Origin: UBA4664 sp038244585
GTDB taxonomy: Bacteria; Patescibacteriota; Saccharimonadia; UBA4664
Assembly: GCA_038244585.1 (NCBI GenBank)
Contig: JBBRTI010000002.1
Span: 1 to 64,000, forward strand
DNA length: 64,000 bases
Direction of reading: 5' to 3'
A program made the translations under genes and the position numbers. Below, piece after piece: positions 48,110 to 56,781 of this stretch (position 1 is its first letter; each line of letters begins with the position of its first letter). The notes beneath the pieces are model-generated. The model was not told the origin of the DNA. It ran no database searches and worked only from the letters and a program-made list of their open reading frames with translations.

Positions 48110-49006
48110 TCATGGGGCAACCGGAATGCGGCCGATGGCAGGATGCGGGTGATAGTCACTCAGCTCAAAGTGCTCGGCGCGGAACTCGTGGATATCCGTC
48201 ACCCTCAGGCCCGCTTCATTGAGATGGACCGTCGGCAGGCGGAATGACTCACGCGCCAGCAAAATCTCAACTGCGCGAAGCTGGTCTTCGTAGAGATGGG
48301 CGTTGTTGATGGTGTGGTAGTACACAGCGGCCGGAAAGCCAGTCAGGTGCTCCAGCATGAGCATGAGCGCTGCATACTGGATCATGTTGGATGGAACGCC
48401 CACCGGCACGTCGCCGGAACGCTGTGTCATGACCAGGTGCAGCTCATTGTCGATTATCTGTACCTGGACCCAGCCGTGACAGGGAGAGATGGTGGTTTTA
48501 GGAGTTTTCCCCGTGCCGCGTGCGTTCTCATCCGGAATCCAAGGACTGACGAAGTGGGTCCGGTCATTCGGAAACTCGCGGATTTGTTCAACGAGATGCT
48601 TGAACTGGTCAAAGGTGCCACCGTCGCGGGTAGGGAAGTCATGGAAGGCGCCGCCGTACGAACCCGGCCCAATAGTTCCGGGAGCCAGGCCGCGTTTGGC
48701 GGTTTTTGCCAGTGTCGCCCAAGGGCCCCACCAGTTCACGCCGAATTCCTCGAACTCATCGAGTGTCGTTGCGCCATTGATGAAGGCGCAGAGCTCGCCG
48801 ATGCCTTTGCTCCAAAAGCTGGCAATGTTCCGGTCGGGTATAACAGGAAAGCCGTTGTGTAAGTTAAAGCTCATCGTCTGTTGCATCAAGGTCAGGGCAC
48901 GAGGCCCTTGGCGGGTCGGGACGTACTCTCCGTCGTCGACAATTCGCTGCAGTAGGTCTCGGTACTGGCTGTCAGGCGCGCGTTGATCAAAATCTTTGTA
49001 GTGCAT
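48110..49006 (-). CDS. thyA: Thymidylate synthase
   Basis: A 298-residue ThyA converting dUMP to dTMP with methylene-tetrahydrofolate. The catalytic Cys is in ISPCHGWVQVQI, followed by QRSGDVPVGVPSNMIQYAAL and the dUMP-binding YYHTINNAHLYEDQL. GAGGTAAAA stands just before ATG 49006, so the shorter start is used here; a longer frame reaches 49054. Cys-His order SPCH instead of PPCH is a small deviation. Confidence 0.93.
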   Translation of the reverse strand: MHYKDFDQRAPDSQYRDLLQRIVDDGEYVPTRQGPRALTLMQQTMSFNLHNGFPVIPDRNIASFWSKGIGELCAFINGATTLDEFEEFGVNWWGPWATLAKTAKRGLAPGTIGPGSYGGAFHDFPTRDGGTFDQFKHLVEQIREFPNDRTHFVSPWIPDENARGTGKTPKTTISPCHGWVQVQIIDNELHLVMTQRSGDVPVGVPSNMIQYAALMLMLEHLTGFPAAVYYHTINNAHLYEDQLRAVEILLARESFRLPTVHLNEAGLRVTDIHEFRAEHFELSDYHPHPAIGRIPVAP

Positions 49007-49178
49007 TTTTACCTCGCACATTGGAAAGGTTCGAGCAGATGCTAGAGCGCCCACTTTACCATCTCATTGACGCCAGAGTCAAAATATCGTATATTACCTA
49101 AGTTCACCTAAGACCGTAGCTGCCCCGGGCTTAATCCGCTACGCATGGCGTAAATCTCATTGTCAAGGTCGTCAAGTA

Positions 49179-49205
49179 TTGACACCCTTGACACGCGGTT
49201 ATGCT
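49179..49205 (+). promoter_or_regulatory. rplJ-rplL promoter
   Basis: TATGCT at 49200-49205 is the -10. TTGACA occurs twice upstream, at 49179-49184 and 49188-49193; the first leaves a short 15-nt spacer. Confidence 0.55.
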
Positions 49206-49210
49206 GTTGT

Positions 49211-49236
49211 CTCTGGCTTGAACACCAGAGTTTTTT
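49211..49236 (+). terminator. Terminator-like hairpin at the 5' end of the rplJ leader
   Basis: CTCTGG at 49211-49216 pairs with CCAGAG at 49225-49230, followed by six T. It begins at the predicted transcription start, so it is either an attenuator, an mRNA 5' stabiliser or a barrier to read-through. Confidence 0.6.
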
Positions 49237-49261
49237 AATGTTTAGAGAAAGGTAATGACAC

Positions 49262-49792
49262 ATGGCCATTTCTCGTGAGTCCAAAGAAAAGGCGGTAGCA
49301 CAGCTATCGACCGATCTTGGCCGCATCAAACTGGCTGTCATGACCGACTACCGCGGCCTCTCCGTGCCGGAGATTGAAGAGCTGCGCGGCATCTTGCGAG
49401 CGGAAGGAATTTCCTACCGCGTCACCAAGAACACCCTGCTGCGCCTGGCGACCCAGTCTAACCCGGCACTCAAGGACATCGACCAGACGGCCTTCAACGG
49501 CCCTATGGCTCTGGCTCTTGGATTCGATGACGAAGTGGCTCCGGCCCGCGTCATCTTCCAATACGCCAGGAAGCACGATGCTCTTGAAATCGTCGGAGCG
49601 ATCACCGCTGATGGCACCCTGCTGAGTGCTGCTGAGGTCAAGGCTCTGGCGACGCTGCCAACCCGCGAGCAATTGCTCGGTCAGGTTGTTGGTACGATCG
49701 CCGCTCCGCTTACCGGTTTTGTCGGTGTAATGTCAGGCAACGTCCGTTCCATCATTAACGTACTAAACGCGCTTAGCGAAGCTAAGGCGTAA
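49262..49792 (+). CDS. rplJ: 50S ribosomal protein L10
   Basis: A 176-residue L10 that anchors L7/L12 dimers to the ribosomal stalk. The N-terminal rRNA-binding domain (AVMTDYRGLSVPEIEELRG, YRVTKNTLLRLA) and the C-terminal helix (SIINVLNALSEAKA) that binds L12 are present. AAAGGT precedes the ATG. It is separated from the rplKA operon by about 3.7 kb. Confidence 0.97.
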   Translation: MAISRESKEKAVAQLSTDLGRIKLAVMTDYRGLSVPEIEELRGILRAEGISYRVTKNTLLRLATQSNPALKDIDQTAFNGPMALALGFDDEVAPARVIFQYARKHDALEIVGAITADGTLLSAAEVKALATLPTREQLLGQVVGTIAAPLTGFVGVMSGNVRSIINVLNALSEAKA

Positions 49793-49802
49793 GGAGACCA
49801 TC

Positions 49803-50219
49803 ATGGCAGAACAAACTACTGCAACAGAAGAGTTCCAGGTTCCGGAAAAATTCGCTAAGCTCGTTGAGACTATCGACAAGTTGAGCGTACTCGAGCTGAG
49901 CGAGCTCGTTAAGACCCTGGAGAAGCACTACGGTGTCAGTGCAGCCGCCCCGGCAGCCGCAGCCGCCCCGGCAGCTGATGGCGACGGCGCAGCCGCCGCC
50001 CCTGAGAAGACCACCTTCACGGTCGTCCTGGCCAACGCCGGCGCCTCGAAGATCAGCGTCATCAAGGCCGTTCGTGAAATCACCGGCCTCGGCCTGGCTG
50101 AGAGCAAGGCCCTCGTTGACGGTGCCCCTAAGCCCATTAAGGAAGATGTTGCCAAAGCTGACGCCGAAGACGCTAAGGCCAAGCTGGAAGCAGCCGGCGC
50201 CACTGTTGAAATGCAGTAA
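49803..50219 (+). CDS. rplL: 50S ribosomal protein L7/L12
   Basis: A 138-residue L7/L12 with N-terminal dimer domain (FAKLVETIDKLSVLELSELV), an Ala-rich hinge and the C-terminal factor-binding domain (KISVIKAVREITGLGLAESK). The hinge AAAPAAAAAPAADGDGAAAA is somewhat long. AAGGAG stands 7 nt before the ATG. A terminator follows. Confidence 0.97.
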   Translation: MAEQTTATEEFQVPEKFAKLVETIDKLSVLELSELVKTLEKHYGVSAAAPAAAAAPAADGDGAAAAPEKTTFTVVLANAGASKISVIKAVREITGLGLAESKALVDGAPKPIKEDVAKADAEDAKAKLEAAGATVEMQ

Positions 50220-50236
50220 TCGTTCCCAAACGATGT

Positions 50237-50265
50237 AAAATAAGGACCTTCGGGTCCTTATTTTG
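50237..50265 (+). terminator. Terminator after rplL
   Basis: AAAATAAGGACC pairs with GGTCCTTATTTT around a TTCG tetraloop. Confidence 0.92.
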
Positions 50266-50359
50266 TTTGGCTAGAGCCCAAAGCTGGCCAAAAGGCCCGT
50301 TTTGCGCTAAGATAGTTCAGTATTGTTACGGTAAAAAACCCTCACCCATGTCAATTGTT

Positions 50360-50388
50360 TTGACAAGGATAGCTTGGCGTAGTATGAA
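50360..50388 (+). promoter_or_regulatory. Promoter of the 50431 gene
   Basis: TTGACA at 50360-50365, 17-nt spacer and TATGAA at 50383-50388. Predicted leader of about 36 nt. Confidence 0.65.
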
Positions 50389-50430
50389 TAAAGCCAGCAA
50401 GCGGTTATACCAAAACCAAAGGATGTTGTT

Positions 50431-50949
50431 GTGGCAGAGATTACCGATAAGCAGCTCAAGACGCTCAAAAAACTCATAGAGACAGCCGAGACCAACCTGT
50501 CCGGCGCCAAAGAACTCCTGACGAGCCTCGTGGGGAGTGAAGAGACGGTCTCACAAACCGCCGCCGCCGCTCAGGCACAGGCTACCGGTAAAGTTGTTGA
50601 AGGCTCCTTTGACGGGCAGCACATGATTGGTCCTGACGGCAAGAGCTACCCCGTACCAGCTAACTACGCCTCAAAGAGCAAGCTCGTCCAGGGCGACCAG
50701 CTCAAACTCATCATTGGATATGACGGTGCTTTCATGTACAAGCAGATTGGTCCCATCGAGCGCAAGAAGCTGATCGGCACCCTGAATCTTAAGGACGGCG
50801 CCTACTTCGTTGAAGCCCGCGGTCAGGAGTACCACGTTCTGTTTGCCAGCGTAACCTACTTCAAGGCTCAGCCCGGAGATCAGGTGACAATGGTCATCCC
50901 TGAGGCTGGCGACGCCGAGTGGGCCGCCATCGAAGCCGTTATCGGCTAA
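50431..50949 (+). CDS. Hypothetical protein, 172 residues
   Basis: Starts at GTG. An N-terminal helical, coiled-coil-like part (LKTLKKLIETAETNLSGAKE), an Ala/Gln linker at about 45-55, and a beta domain with FDGQHMIGPDGKSYPVPANY and GYDGAFMYKQIGPIERKK. No membrane helix or known motif. It sits between rplL and dnaX under its own promoter. No family recognised, though the fold looks well kept. Confidence 0.7.
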   Translation: MAEITDKQLKTLKKLIETAETNLSGAKELLTSLVGSEETVSQTAAAAQAQATGKVVEGSFDGQHMIGPDGKSYPVPANYASKSKLVQGDQLKLIIGYDGAFMYKQIGPIERKKLIGTLNLKDGAYFVEARGQEYHVLFASVTYFKAQPGDQVTMVIPEAGDAEWAAIEAVIG

Positions 50950-51016
50950 AGCTTATCCACTATCAGATACCAGCCGTATCAGATATACTAGTTTAAGAAC
51001 TAAGAGGCAGCTGCGG

Positions 51017-52513
51017 GTGGATAACCAGGCCTTATATCGTAAATATCGAAGTGTTGATTTTGATCACGTCATCGGCCAGGCTCACGTGACGAAGACGCTT
51101 GTAAGCGCGCTCTCAAGCGGGCATGTCAGTCATGCCTACTTGTTTACCGGACCGCGAGGCGTGGGTAAGACCAGTGTGGCCAGACTACTGGCGCGGGCGC
51201 TAAACTGCACCGGGGGAGCGGAGGGAGCTGGCAAGCCGTGCAATAATTGTGATAGCTGTTTGGCTGCCATCAATTCGTCGCTGGATATTATTGAAATCGA
51301 CGCGGCCAGCAACAACGGCGTCGACGATGTGCGCGAGCTGCGCGATAAGGTCAGTATTGCACCGTCGGGCGGCGGCTATAAGGTCTATATCATCGACGAG
51401 GTCCACATGCTGTCGGCGGGGGCCTTCAACGCGCTGCTTAAGACCTTGGAAGAGCCACCGGCCCATGCCGTCTTTATTCTGGCCACGACCGAGTCCCATA
51501 AGATACCGGCTACCATAATGTCCCGCACCCAGAGCTTCGCTTTCAAGCCGATTGGGGAGACGGATATAATCAATCATCTGCAAGCGATTGCCACTTCGGA
51601 GCAGATTGCCCTCGACGATGCGGCCGCGCGCCTAATTGCACGTACGGCCCGTGGCAGTTTCCGCGACGCCATCGGCATGCTGGATCAGATGAGGCCTGTC
51701 GGCAATGCGGCCGTGACCGCTGAGGCGGTCCGCAACCTTTTGGGCTTTAGCGATGAAGGCGGCATTGCGGCAATAAGTCAAGCCTTGGTTGAATCGGACC
51801 CGCGCGCGGCCATCCTGGCTATCGACGAGCTGGTGACTGGCGGTGCCCAACCGGCGCAGATTGCCGTTCAGCTGACTGAGCAGTGGCGGGACGTGCTGCA
51901 CGCGTGTCTGAAGGCCACCGAGTCCGTATCGTCAGACACTGCCCAGCTCGCGGCTCAGGTGACGCCCGCCCGCTGCGCCGCCATAATTGATGCCCTGATG
52001 AGCGTAGTCAAGTCGCCTTGGTCACTGATGAGCCTTGAGACGGCCGTAGTGCGACTCACAGCTACCGCTGAGACCGTTCAGACTCAACCCGTTGCCCAGT
52101 TGGTCCCGGCGCCGGCCAAAACTCCGCGGGCCGCCCAACGGGCAGTCGCCGAGGATCCGGACCATATAACCGCCACCCCCGGCAATATCGAGCCAGGCCG
52201 CTGGCCTAAGGTCCTGGTGCTGCTCAAGCAGGAACACAGCTCCCTCTGTGGCCTGCTCCAGATGTACCCGACCGATTTCTCCGCTGATAAAGTCACCGTT
52301 CGTGCTCGCTTCAACTTCCACCGCGACCTCTTTAACCGGCCTCAGAACCGCCAGGCCATCGAAACTGCCGCCGCCAAGGTTTTCGGCCGGCCTATTACTG
52401 TCATGGCGGTCACTGACTTGTCGGCACTGCCGCCCAAGACGGGCCTGCAGAACGCGTCCGACGATCTGACGGCCGCGGCGTTGGAAATCCTTGGCGGAGA
52501 GGTAATAGACTGA
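51017..52513 (+). CDS. dnaX: DNA polymerase III gamma/tau subunit
   Basis: A 498-residue clamp-loader ATPase. Walker A is FTGPRGVGKTSVARLLARAL, the zinc site uses CNNCDSC, Walker B and sensor are in IIDEVHMLSAGAFNALLKTL and LATTESHKIPATIMSRTQ. The C-terminal third is less conserved and shorter than a full tau. Starts at GTG. The stop overlaps dnaB by one base, coupling two replication genes. Confidence 0.95.
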   Translation: MDNQALYRKYRSVDFDHVIGQAHVTKTLVSALSSGHVSHAYLFTGPRGVGKTSVARLLARALNCTGGAEGAGKPCNNCDSCLAAINSSLDIIEIDAASNNGVDDVRELRDKVSIAPSGGGYKVYIIDEVHMLSAGAFNALLKTLEEPPAHAVFILATTESHKIPATIMSRTQSFAFKPIGETDIINHLQAIATSEQIALDDAAARLIARTARGSFRDAIGMLDQMRPVGNAAVTAEAVRNLLGFSDEGGIAAISQALVESDPRAAILAIDELVTGGAQPAQIAVQLTEQWRDVLHACLKATESVSSDTAQLAAQVTPARCAAIIDALMSVVKSPWSLMSLETAVVRLTATAETVQTQPVAQLVPAPAKTPRAAQRAVAEDPDHITATPGNIEPGRWPKVLVLLKQEHSSLCGLLQMYPTDFSADKVTVRARFNFHRDLFNRPQNRQAIETAAAKVFGRPITVMAVTDLSALPPKTGLQNASDDLTAAALEILGGEVID

Positions 52514-53925
52514 TGCCAAGCGAACGGGGAACCAGAAATAAGCCGCGCACGGCCCCGCGCCGTGAGGACTACGCGCGCACCGAGGATATGGAGCATATTG
52601 CGGGCAAAATGCCGCCGCAGAACCTGGATGCCGAAGCCAGCTTGATCGGCTCGATTCTCATCGAAAAAGAGGCCATCATCCAAGTGGCTGACATTGTTAC
52701 GCCCGAAGACTTCTATGCCGAGCGCAACGCCATTATTTTTAGCGCCATCTTGGACCTTTACGAGCAGCGGCAGCCGCTTGACCTGTTGACTCTGGCCAAC
52801 CGCCTGCGCGAGGTCGAAGAACTCGACAACGTCGGCGGCTCGTCGTATCTGGCTGAGCTGACCTCGGCGGTCCCGACGGCGGCCCACGTGGCACATTACG
52901 CAGCCATCGTCGCCCATAAGGCCACCCTGCGCCGCCTGATCCTGGCTGCCAGTGCCATAACCAACATCGGCTATGACGAGGACACGCCTCTGGAAGACCT
53001 GTTGGACAAGGCCGAACAGACTATCTTTGAGGTCAGCCAGAAGAACCTCAAGCAAAACTTCATACCCATTAGCTCCGTCCTGGCGGAATCTTTCGACCGT
53101 ATCAATGACCTCAACTCTAATACCGGCAAGCTGCGGGGTGTTTCGAGCGGCTTCCGTGACATAGATAACATGCTGGCGGGATTCCAAAATTCTGACCTTA
53201 TTATCATTGCCGCCCGTCCCTCCATGGGTAAGACTACGTTGGTCATGAACATTGCCCATCACGTGGCAGCCCGCGAGGGTATTCCGGTCGGCTTCTTCTC
53301 GCTTGAGGTCTCCAAGGAGCAGCTCATCGACCAGCTACTCGCTATCGAGAGCGGCGTGGACGCCTGGAAACTGCGCACCGGCGACCTGGACGACGAGGAC
53401 TTCGTCAAAATCAATCAGGCCATGGCGGAGCTCAGTGAAGCCCCCATCTACATCGATGACTCAGCGACCACCAACGTTATGGAAATGCGTACCAAAGCCC
53501 GCCGTCTCCAGGCTGAGCATGGCTTGGGACTGGTCATCATCGACTACCTTCAACTCATCTCCGGGGGCGCGCGTACGACTGATGGCCGTCAACAGGAGGT
53601 CAGTGAGATTTCTCGTAACCTCAAAGGTCTGGCACGTGAGCTCAATGTCCCTGTCATCGCTCTGTCGCAGCTGTCCCGCGCCGTGGAGTCCCGGACGCCA
53701 CCGACGCCGCAGCTCTCCGACCTGCGAGACTCCGGTTCCATCGAGCAGGACGCCGACGTCGTCGCCTTCATTTACCGCCCGTGGTACTACGATAAGGAAG
53801 CCGACGAGAATGTTACTCAAATTCTGGTGAAGAAGCACCGTAACGGTGCAATCGGCGACGTTGAACTCTACTTCAGCGCCGAGCAGCGCAAGTTCACCAA
53901 TCTTGACCGGCTCCACGCTCAGTAG
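52513..53925 (+). CDS. dnaB: Replicative DNA helicase DnaB
   Basis: A 470-residue hexameric helicase. The N-terminal domain begins PPQNLDAEASLIGSILIEKE; the RecA-like motor has Walker A AARPSMGKTTLVMNIAHH, Walker B LVIIDYLQLISG and the arginine-region SQLSRAVESR...LSDLRDSGSIEQDADVV. No intein is present. Its start shares a base with the dnaX stop. Confidence 0.96.
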   Translation: MPSERGTRNKPRTAPRREDYARTEDMEHIAGKMPPQNLDAEASLIGSILIEKEAIIQVADIVTPEDFYAERNAIIFSAILDLYEQRQPLDLLTLANRLREVEELDNVGGSSYLAELTSAVPTAAHVAHYAAIVAHKATLRRLILAASAITNIGYDEDTPLEDLLDKAEQTIFEVSQKNLKQNFIPISSVLAESFDRINDLNSNTGKLRGVSSGFRDIDNMLAGFQNSDLIIIAARPSMGKTTLVMNIAHHVAAREGIPVGFFSLEVSKEQLIDQLLAIESGVDAWKLRTGDLDDEDFVKINQAMAELSEAPIYIDDSATTNVMEMRTKARRLQAEHGLGLVIIDYLQLISGGARTTDGRQQEVSEISRNLKGLARELNVPVIALSQLSRAVESRTPPTPQLSDLRDSGSIEQDADVVAFIYRPWYYDKEADENVTQILVKKHRNGAIGDVELYFSAEQRKFTNLDRLHAQ

Positions 53926-54011
53926 CGCCTGAGCGACAAGCAAGCTGAATTTTAGTATAATAGCAGTTAATATAAAACGGTTATGGTTGATAATTAACAT
54001 CAGGAATACAT

Positions 54012-54479
54012 ATGCCCGTGTCCGAGAACAACAGTCGTCGAATTAGGCAAGTAGGGAAGTTCGGCGTCGTGGGCGTCGTCAACACCCTCCTGGACTTCTT
54101 TATCTTCAACCTCTGCAGTAAATTCCTGAAGCTTGCGCTGATACCCTCGAATACCATTTCGACGACCATTGCCATGATCTTCAGCTTCGTCGTCAACCGC
54201 AAGGTGGTCTTTAAGAAAGACGGCGGATCGACCGCCCGCCAAGCCGTCCAATTCTATGTTGTCACGGCCTTCGGGCTGTACGTGCTGCAAAACAGCATCA
54301 TCCATCTGCTGGCTGTTACCTGGCCCGGCCCCTTGTTAGGGGTGGTTCACGTAATTCGAAGCATGGGACTACATATGTTCAGCGACGCATTTTATGTTAA
54401 TAATGGGGCTAAGGCGATCGGCACGGTCGTCAGCCTGGCTTGGAATTTCATAATGTATAAAAAGGTGGTATTTCGCTAA
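54012..54479 (+). CDS. GtrA-family membrane protein
   Basis: 155 residues with four membrane helices and the GtrA opening KFGVVGVVNTLLDFFIFNL plus SFVVNRKVVFKK and SLAWNFIMYKKVVF. GtrA proteins help flip or position polyprenyl-linked sugars for glycosylation of envelope polymers. CAGGAA precedes the ATG; the AAACGGTTATGGT element lies about 25-38 bases upstream. Its stop overlaps the start of the next glycosyltransferase. Confidence 0.88.
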   Translation: MPVSENNSRRIRQVGKFGVVGVVNTLLDFFIFNLCSKFLKLALIPSNTISTTIAMIFSFVVNRKVVFKKDGGSTARQAVQFYVVTAFGLYVLQNSIIHLLAVTWPGPLLGVVHVIRSMGLHMFSDAFYVNNGAKAIGTVVSLAWNFIMYKKVVFR

Positions 54480-56017
54480 TGGGACACTCGTCAATATTTA
54501 TGGAGCGCGCCTCGCGTCATGCAACGGTTTTCGGTTTGGCCGGACTGACCCTGGTGGCCACCTTCATGCGTTTCTGGAAGATTGATCTTCTGCCGCCGGG
54601 TTTGACGACGACCGAAGCCCGTCTTGGCGAATCCGTCGCGTCGCTGGTGACCCAAGGGCACCTGCCCGCTTTTGCCTCTCAAAACGGCTACTCACCACTC
54701 CTGGTGGCGCTCGAGGCGCTGCCATATAAGTTGCTCGGGGCTACGACGTGGTCGTTACGGCTGGTACCGGCTCTGATAGGAGTACTCAGCGTCATCGCCC
54801 TCTGGTATTGGGCGCGTGCCTGGTTCGGTTCCCGGGTTGCCTGGATCGCCGCTTTCCTGCTTGCGGTTTCCCCCTGGGCAATTACTATCTCCCGCAACGC
54901 CAGCGCCTCATCATTGGCTCCGCTGTTGGTGCCGCTAACTCTATGGTTGGTCACTATTGGGTATCGGCGCAACCGGTCCAGTGCCTGGGTCCTGGCCGGA
55001 GCGGTCGTCGGGCTGGATTTGCTCGCTGGTCCCTTGGGCTGGATTACCGCTGGTCTCGTGATCTTGGCCGGCATGTATTGGCTCGTCTCGCGCCGTCGTC
55101 TACCTCAGTGGTCAAAGGGCCGGCTGGCAGCCTTTGTGGTGACGGCTATTCTTGCCGGCCTATCGGGTTACCTGGCAGGGCGGCTGCCGTCCGGGGTGAC
55201 CACGCTGCCGTCGCAGCTAGGCCTGCCAGCCGGCACGGACGCCGTTGGAACTACCGTGGTTTCCGCCCTGCTTATGTTCAATGTCCGAGGAGACATGAGT
55301 TTTCAACACAATCTGGGCGGTGAGCCGCTGCTTAATGTTTTCGTCGGTCTGATGTTCGTGACCGGTCTGCTGGTAGCCTTTACCCGCCTTACTGCAAACC
55401 GATACCGCCGCCTGCTGCTTATTTTTGTCGCCTTCCTTTTACCGGTAGGAATCAGTGTGGCCGGTGCGCCCGACGCCGCCCGGGCAGCTGGAGTTCTGCC
55501 TATAACCATGGTCCTGGCCGCGCTAGGAGCCACTTACTTGCTTCAGGTGTGGTATTCGACCTTCCCAATCAACTCCGCTGCCCGCGTGTCCGGCAGGTCG
55601 GCAGTCGGTTTGCTGTTGATCCTGACAGCGTTCCAGGGATACACCCAGTACTTCCACGCCTGGGCCGGTTCGGCCGAGACTTACGCGGCTTTCCATGAGG
55701 AGGCTGTCAAAGCCAGTGACTTCACCGACCAGGCCGCGGCCAAAACAAGTGATACCAAGCGCTTCCTAATTACTGGCGCCGATGAAGCCTTCGTTGTAGC
55801 TTATCTGACCAAGCCCGCGTCAGCGCGCCAGCTGTCCGTTCCGGAACTGGTTGCCCTGCCGATTACGCCGGGAGTCTACCAATTTGTCCTGACGGCTGCC
55901 GTCCGCGACAAGGTTGCCAAGGCTTTGGCGGACAAATTCCCCGGCGGCAAGCTGAAGCCGTACTACTCGGCCTTCAATGATTCTGATATTTTCTACGACT
56001 ACCAGGTAACTAAGTGA
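54479..56017 (+). CDS. Polyprenyl-sugar glycosyltransferase, GT39/PMT-like
   Basis: A 512-residue protein with about ten to twelve membrane helices. The first outer loop contains LPPGLTTTEARLGESVASLV, with acidic residues where GT39/ArnT enzymes have catalytic acids. It likely transfers a sugar from a lipid carrier to an acceptor outside the membrane. It overlaps GtrA by 1 nt and the GT2 gene by 4 nt, forming a three-gene glycosylation operon. Confidence 0.8.
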   Translation: MGHSSIFMERASRHATVFGLAGLTLVATFMRFWKIDLLPPGLTTTEARLGESVASLVTQGHLPAFASQNGYSPLLVALEALPYKLLGATTWSLRLVPALIGVLSVIALWYWARAWFGSRVAWIAAFLLAVSPWAITISRNASASSLAPLLVPLTLWLVTIGYRRNRSSAWVLAGAVVGLDLLAGPLGWITAGLVILAGMYWLVSRRRLPQWSKGRLAAFVVTAILAGLSGYLAGRLPSGVTTLPSQLGLPAGTDAVGTTVVSALLMFNVRGDMSFQHNLGGEPLLNVFVGLMFVTGLLVAFTRLTANRYRRLLLIFVAFLLPVGISVAGAPDAARAAGVLPITMVLAALGATYLLQVWYSTFPINSAARVSGRSAVGLLLILTAFQGYTQYFHAWAGSAETYAAFHEEAVKASDFTDQAAAKTSDTKRFLITGADEAFVVAYLTKPASARQLSVPELVALPITPGVYQFVLTAAVRDKVAKALADKFPGGKLKPYYSAFNDSDIFYDYQVTK

Positions 56018-56781
56018 AACCGATTGCTCTGAGCATCATCATACCCGCCTACATGGAGGCCGTTCGCATCGGCGATACGCTGGAGCGGCTGGCGGAATTC
56101 CTGAGTACCCGTGATTACGGTAGGGTCGAGGTGCTGGTGGTGGTCGCGGATAGTCCGGACGGCACAAAAAAACTCGCGGAGGCCAAAGCCGGACTGTTCA
56201 AGACCTTCAGGGTGATCGAACCCGGACCTAGGCTGGGGAAGGGGCGTGACGTGCGCCTGGGCATTTTTGAAGCCGCCGGCGCTTGCCGGGTTTTCATGGA
56301 TGCCGATCTCGCGACCCCGCTGATTCATCTTGACGAAGTGGTACGCCTGGCCGGAGAAGGCGTTGCGGTAGGTATAGCTGTGCGCAATTTGAGCTCAATT
56401 CATGCCAAACTGACTCGTCTGCTCATCTCGGTCGTAGGCAATGTTTTAGCTCAGATAATATTGCTCCCCGGCATTAAGGACACCCAATGTGGGTTTAAAT
56501 TTTTTGATGCTAAGGCAGCCGAGGAGATTTTTGGTCGCATGACAATCCTTGGTTGGGGTTTTGACCTTGAGATCCTCGCCATTGCCCGCAAGAAGGGATA
56601 TAAAATCGCAATTATCAAAGCTCCCGATTGGAGCGACCCCAAATCCGACGATGAGGGATTTGTCGGAGACTCGGCTACAGGCGCTTCACTTAAAGTTTTT
56701 CGAGACATGCTTAAGGTACGTTGGAATCTAATTCGCGGCCGTTACAACCGCCGCACTTATATTCACCGCGCCGTCAGCTAA
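56014..56781 (+). CDS. GT2 glycosyltransferase, polyprenyl-phosphate glucose/mannose synthase-like
   Basis: A 255-residue GT-A enzyme. LSIIIPAYMEAVRIGDTLER opens the nucleotide-sugar fold, FMDADLATPL is the metal-binding DxD, and GFKFFDAKAAEEIFGRM and GWGFDLEILAIARKKGYKI match the dolichyl-phosphate-glucose synthase type. It should load a sugar onto undecaprenyl phosphate in the cytoplasm, for flipping by GtrA and use by the PMT-like enzyme. The start overlaps the previous stop by 4 nt. It is convergent with the next gene with a 4-nt overlap. Confidence 0.88.
   Translation: MKPIALSIIIPAYMEAVRIGDTLERLAEFLSTRDYGRVEVLVVVADSPDGTKKLAEAKAGLFKTFRVIEPGPRLGKGRDVRLGIFEAAGACRVFMDADLATPLIHLDEVVRLAGEGVAVGIAVRNLSSIHAKLTRLLISVVGNVLAQIILLPGIKDTQCGFKFFDAKAAEEIFGRMTILGWGFDLEILAIARKKGYKIAIIKAPDWSDPKSDDEGFVGDSATGASLKVFRDMLKVRWNLIRGRYNRRTYIHRAVS

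Larger units (their letters stand above)
49007..49261. other. Divergent regulatory region between thyA and rplJ
   Basis: 255 bases holding the rplJ promoter at 49179-49205 with two TTGACA copies, a 5' hairpin at 49211-49236 and a 50-nt leader. No gene is seen. Confidence 0.6.

Noticed and set aside
52342..53262. 306-codon minus-strand frame across dnaX and dnaB
   Set aside because: It spans the junction of two highly conserved replication genes antisense and shows no family signature.
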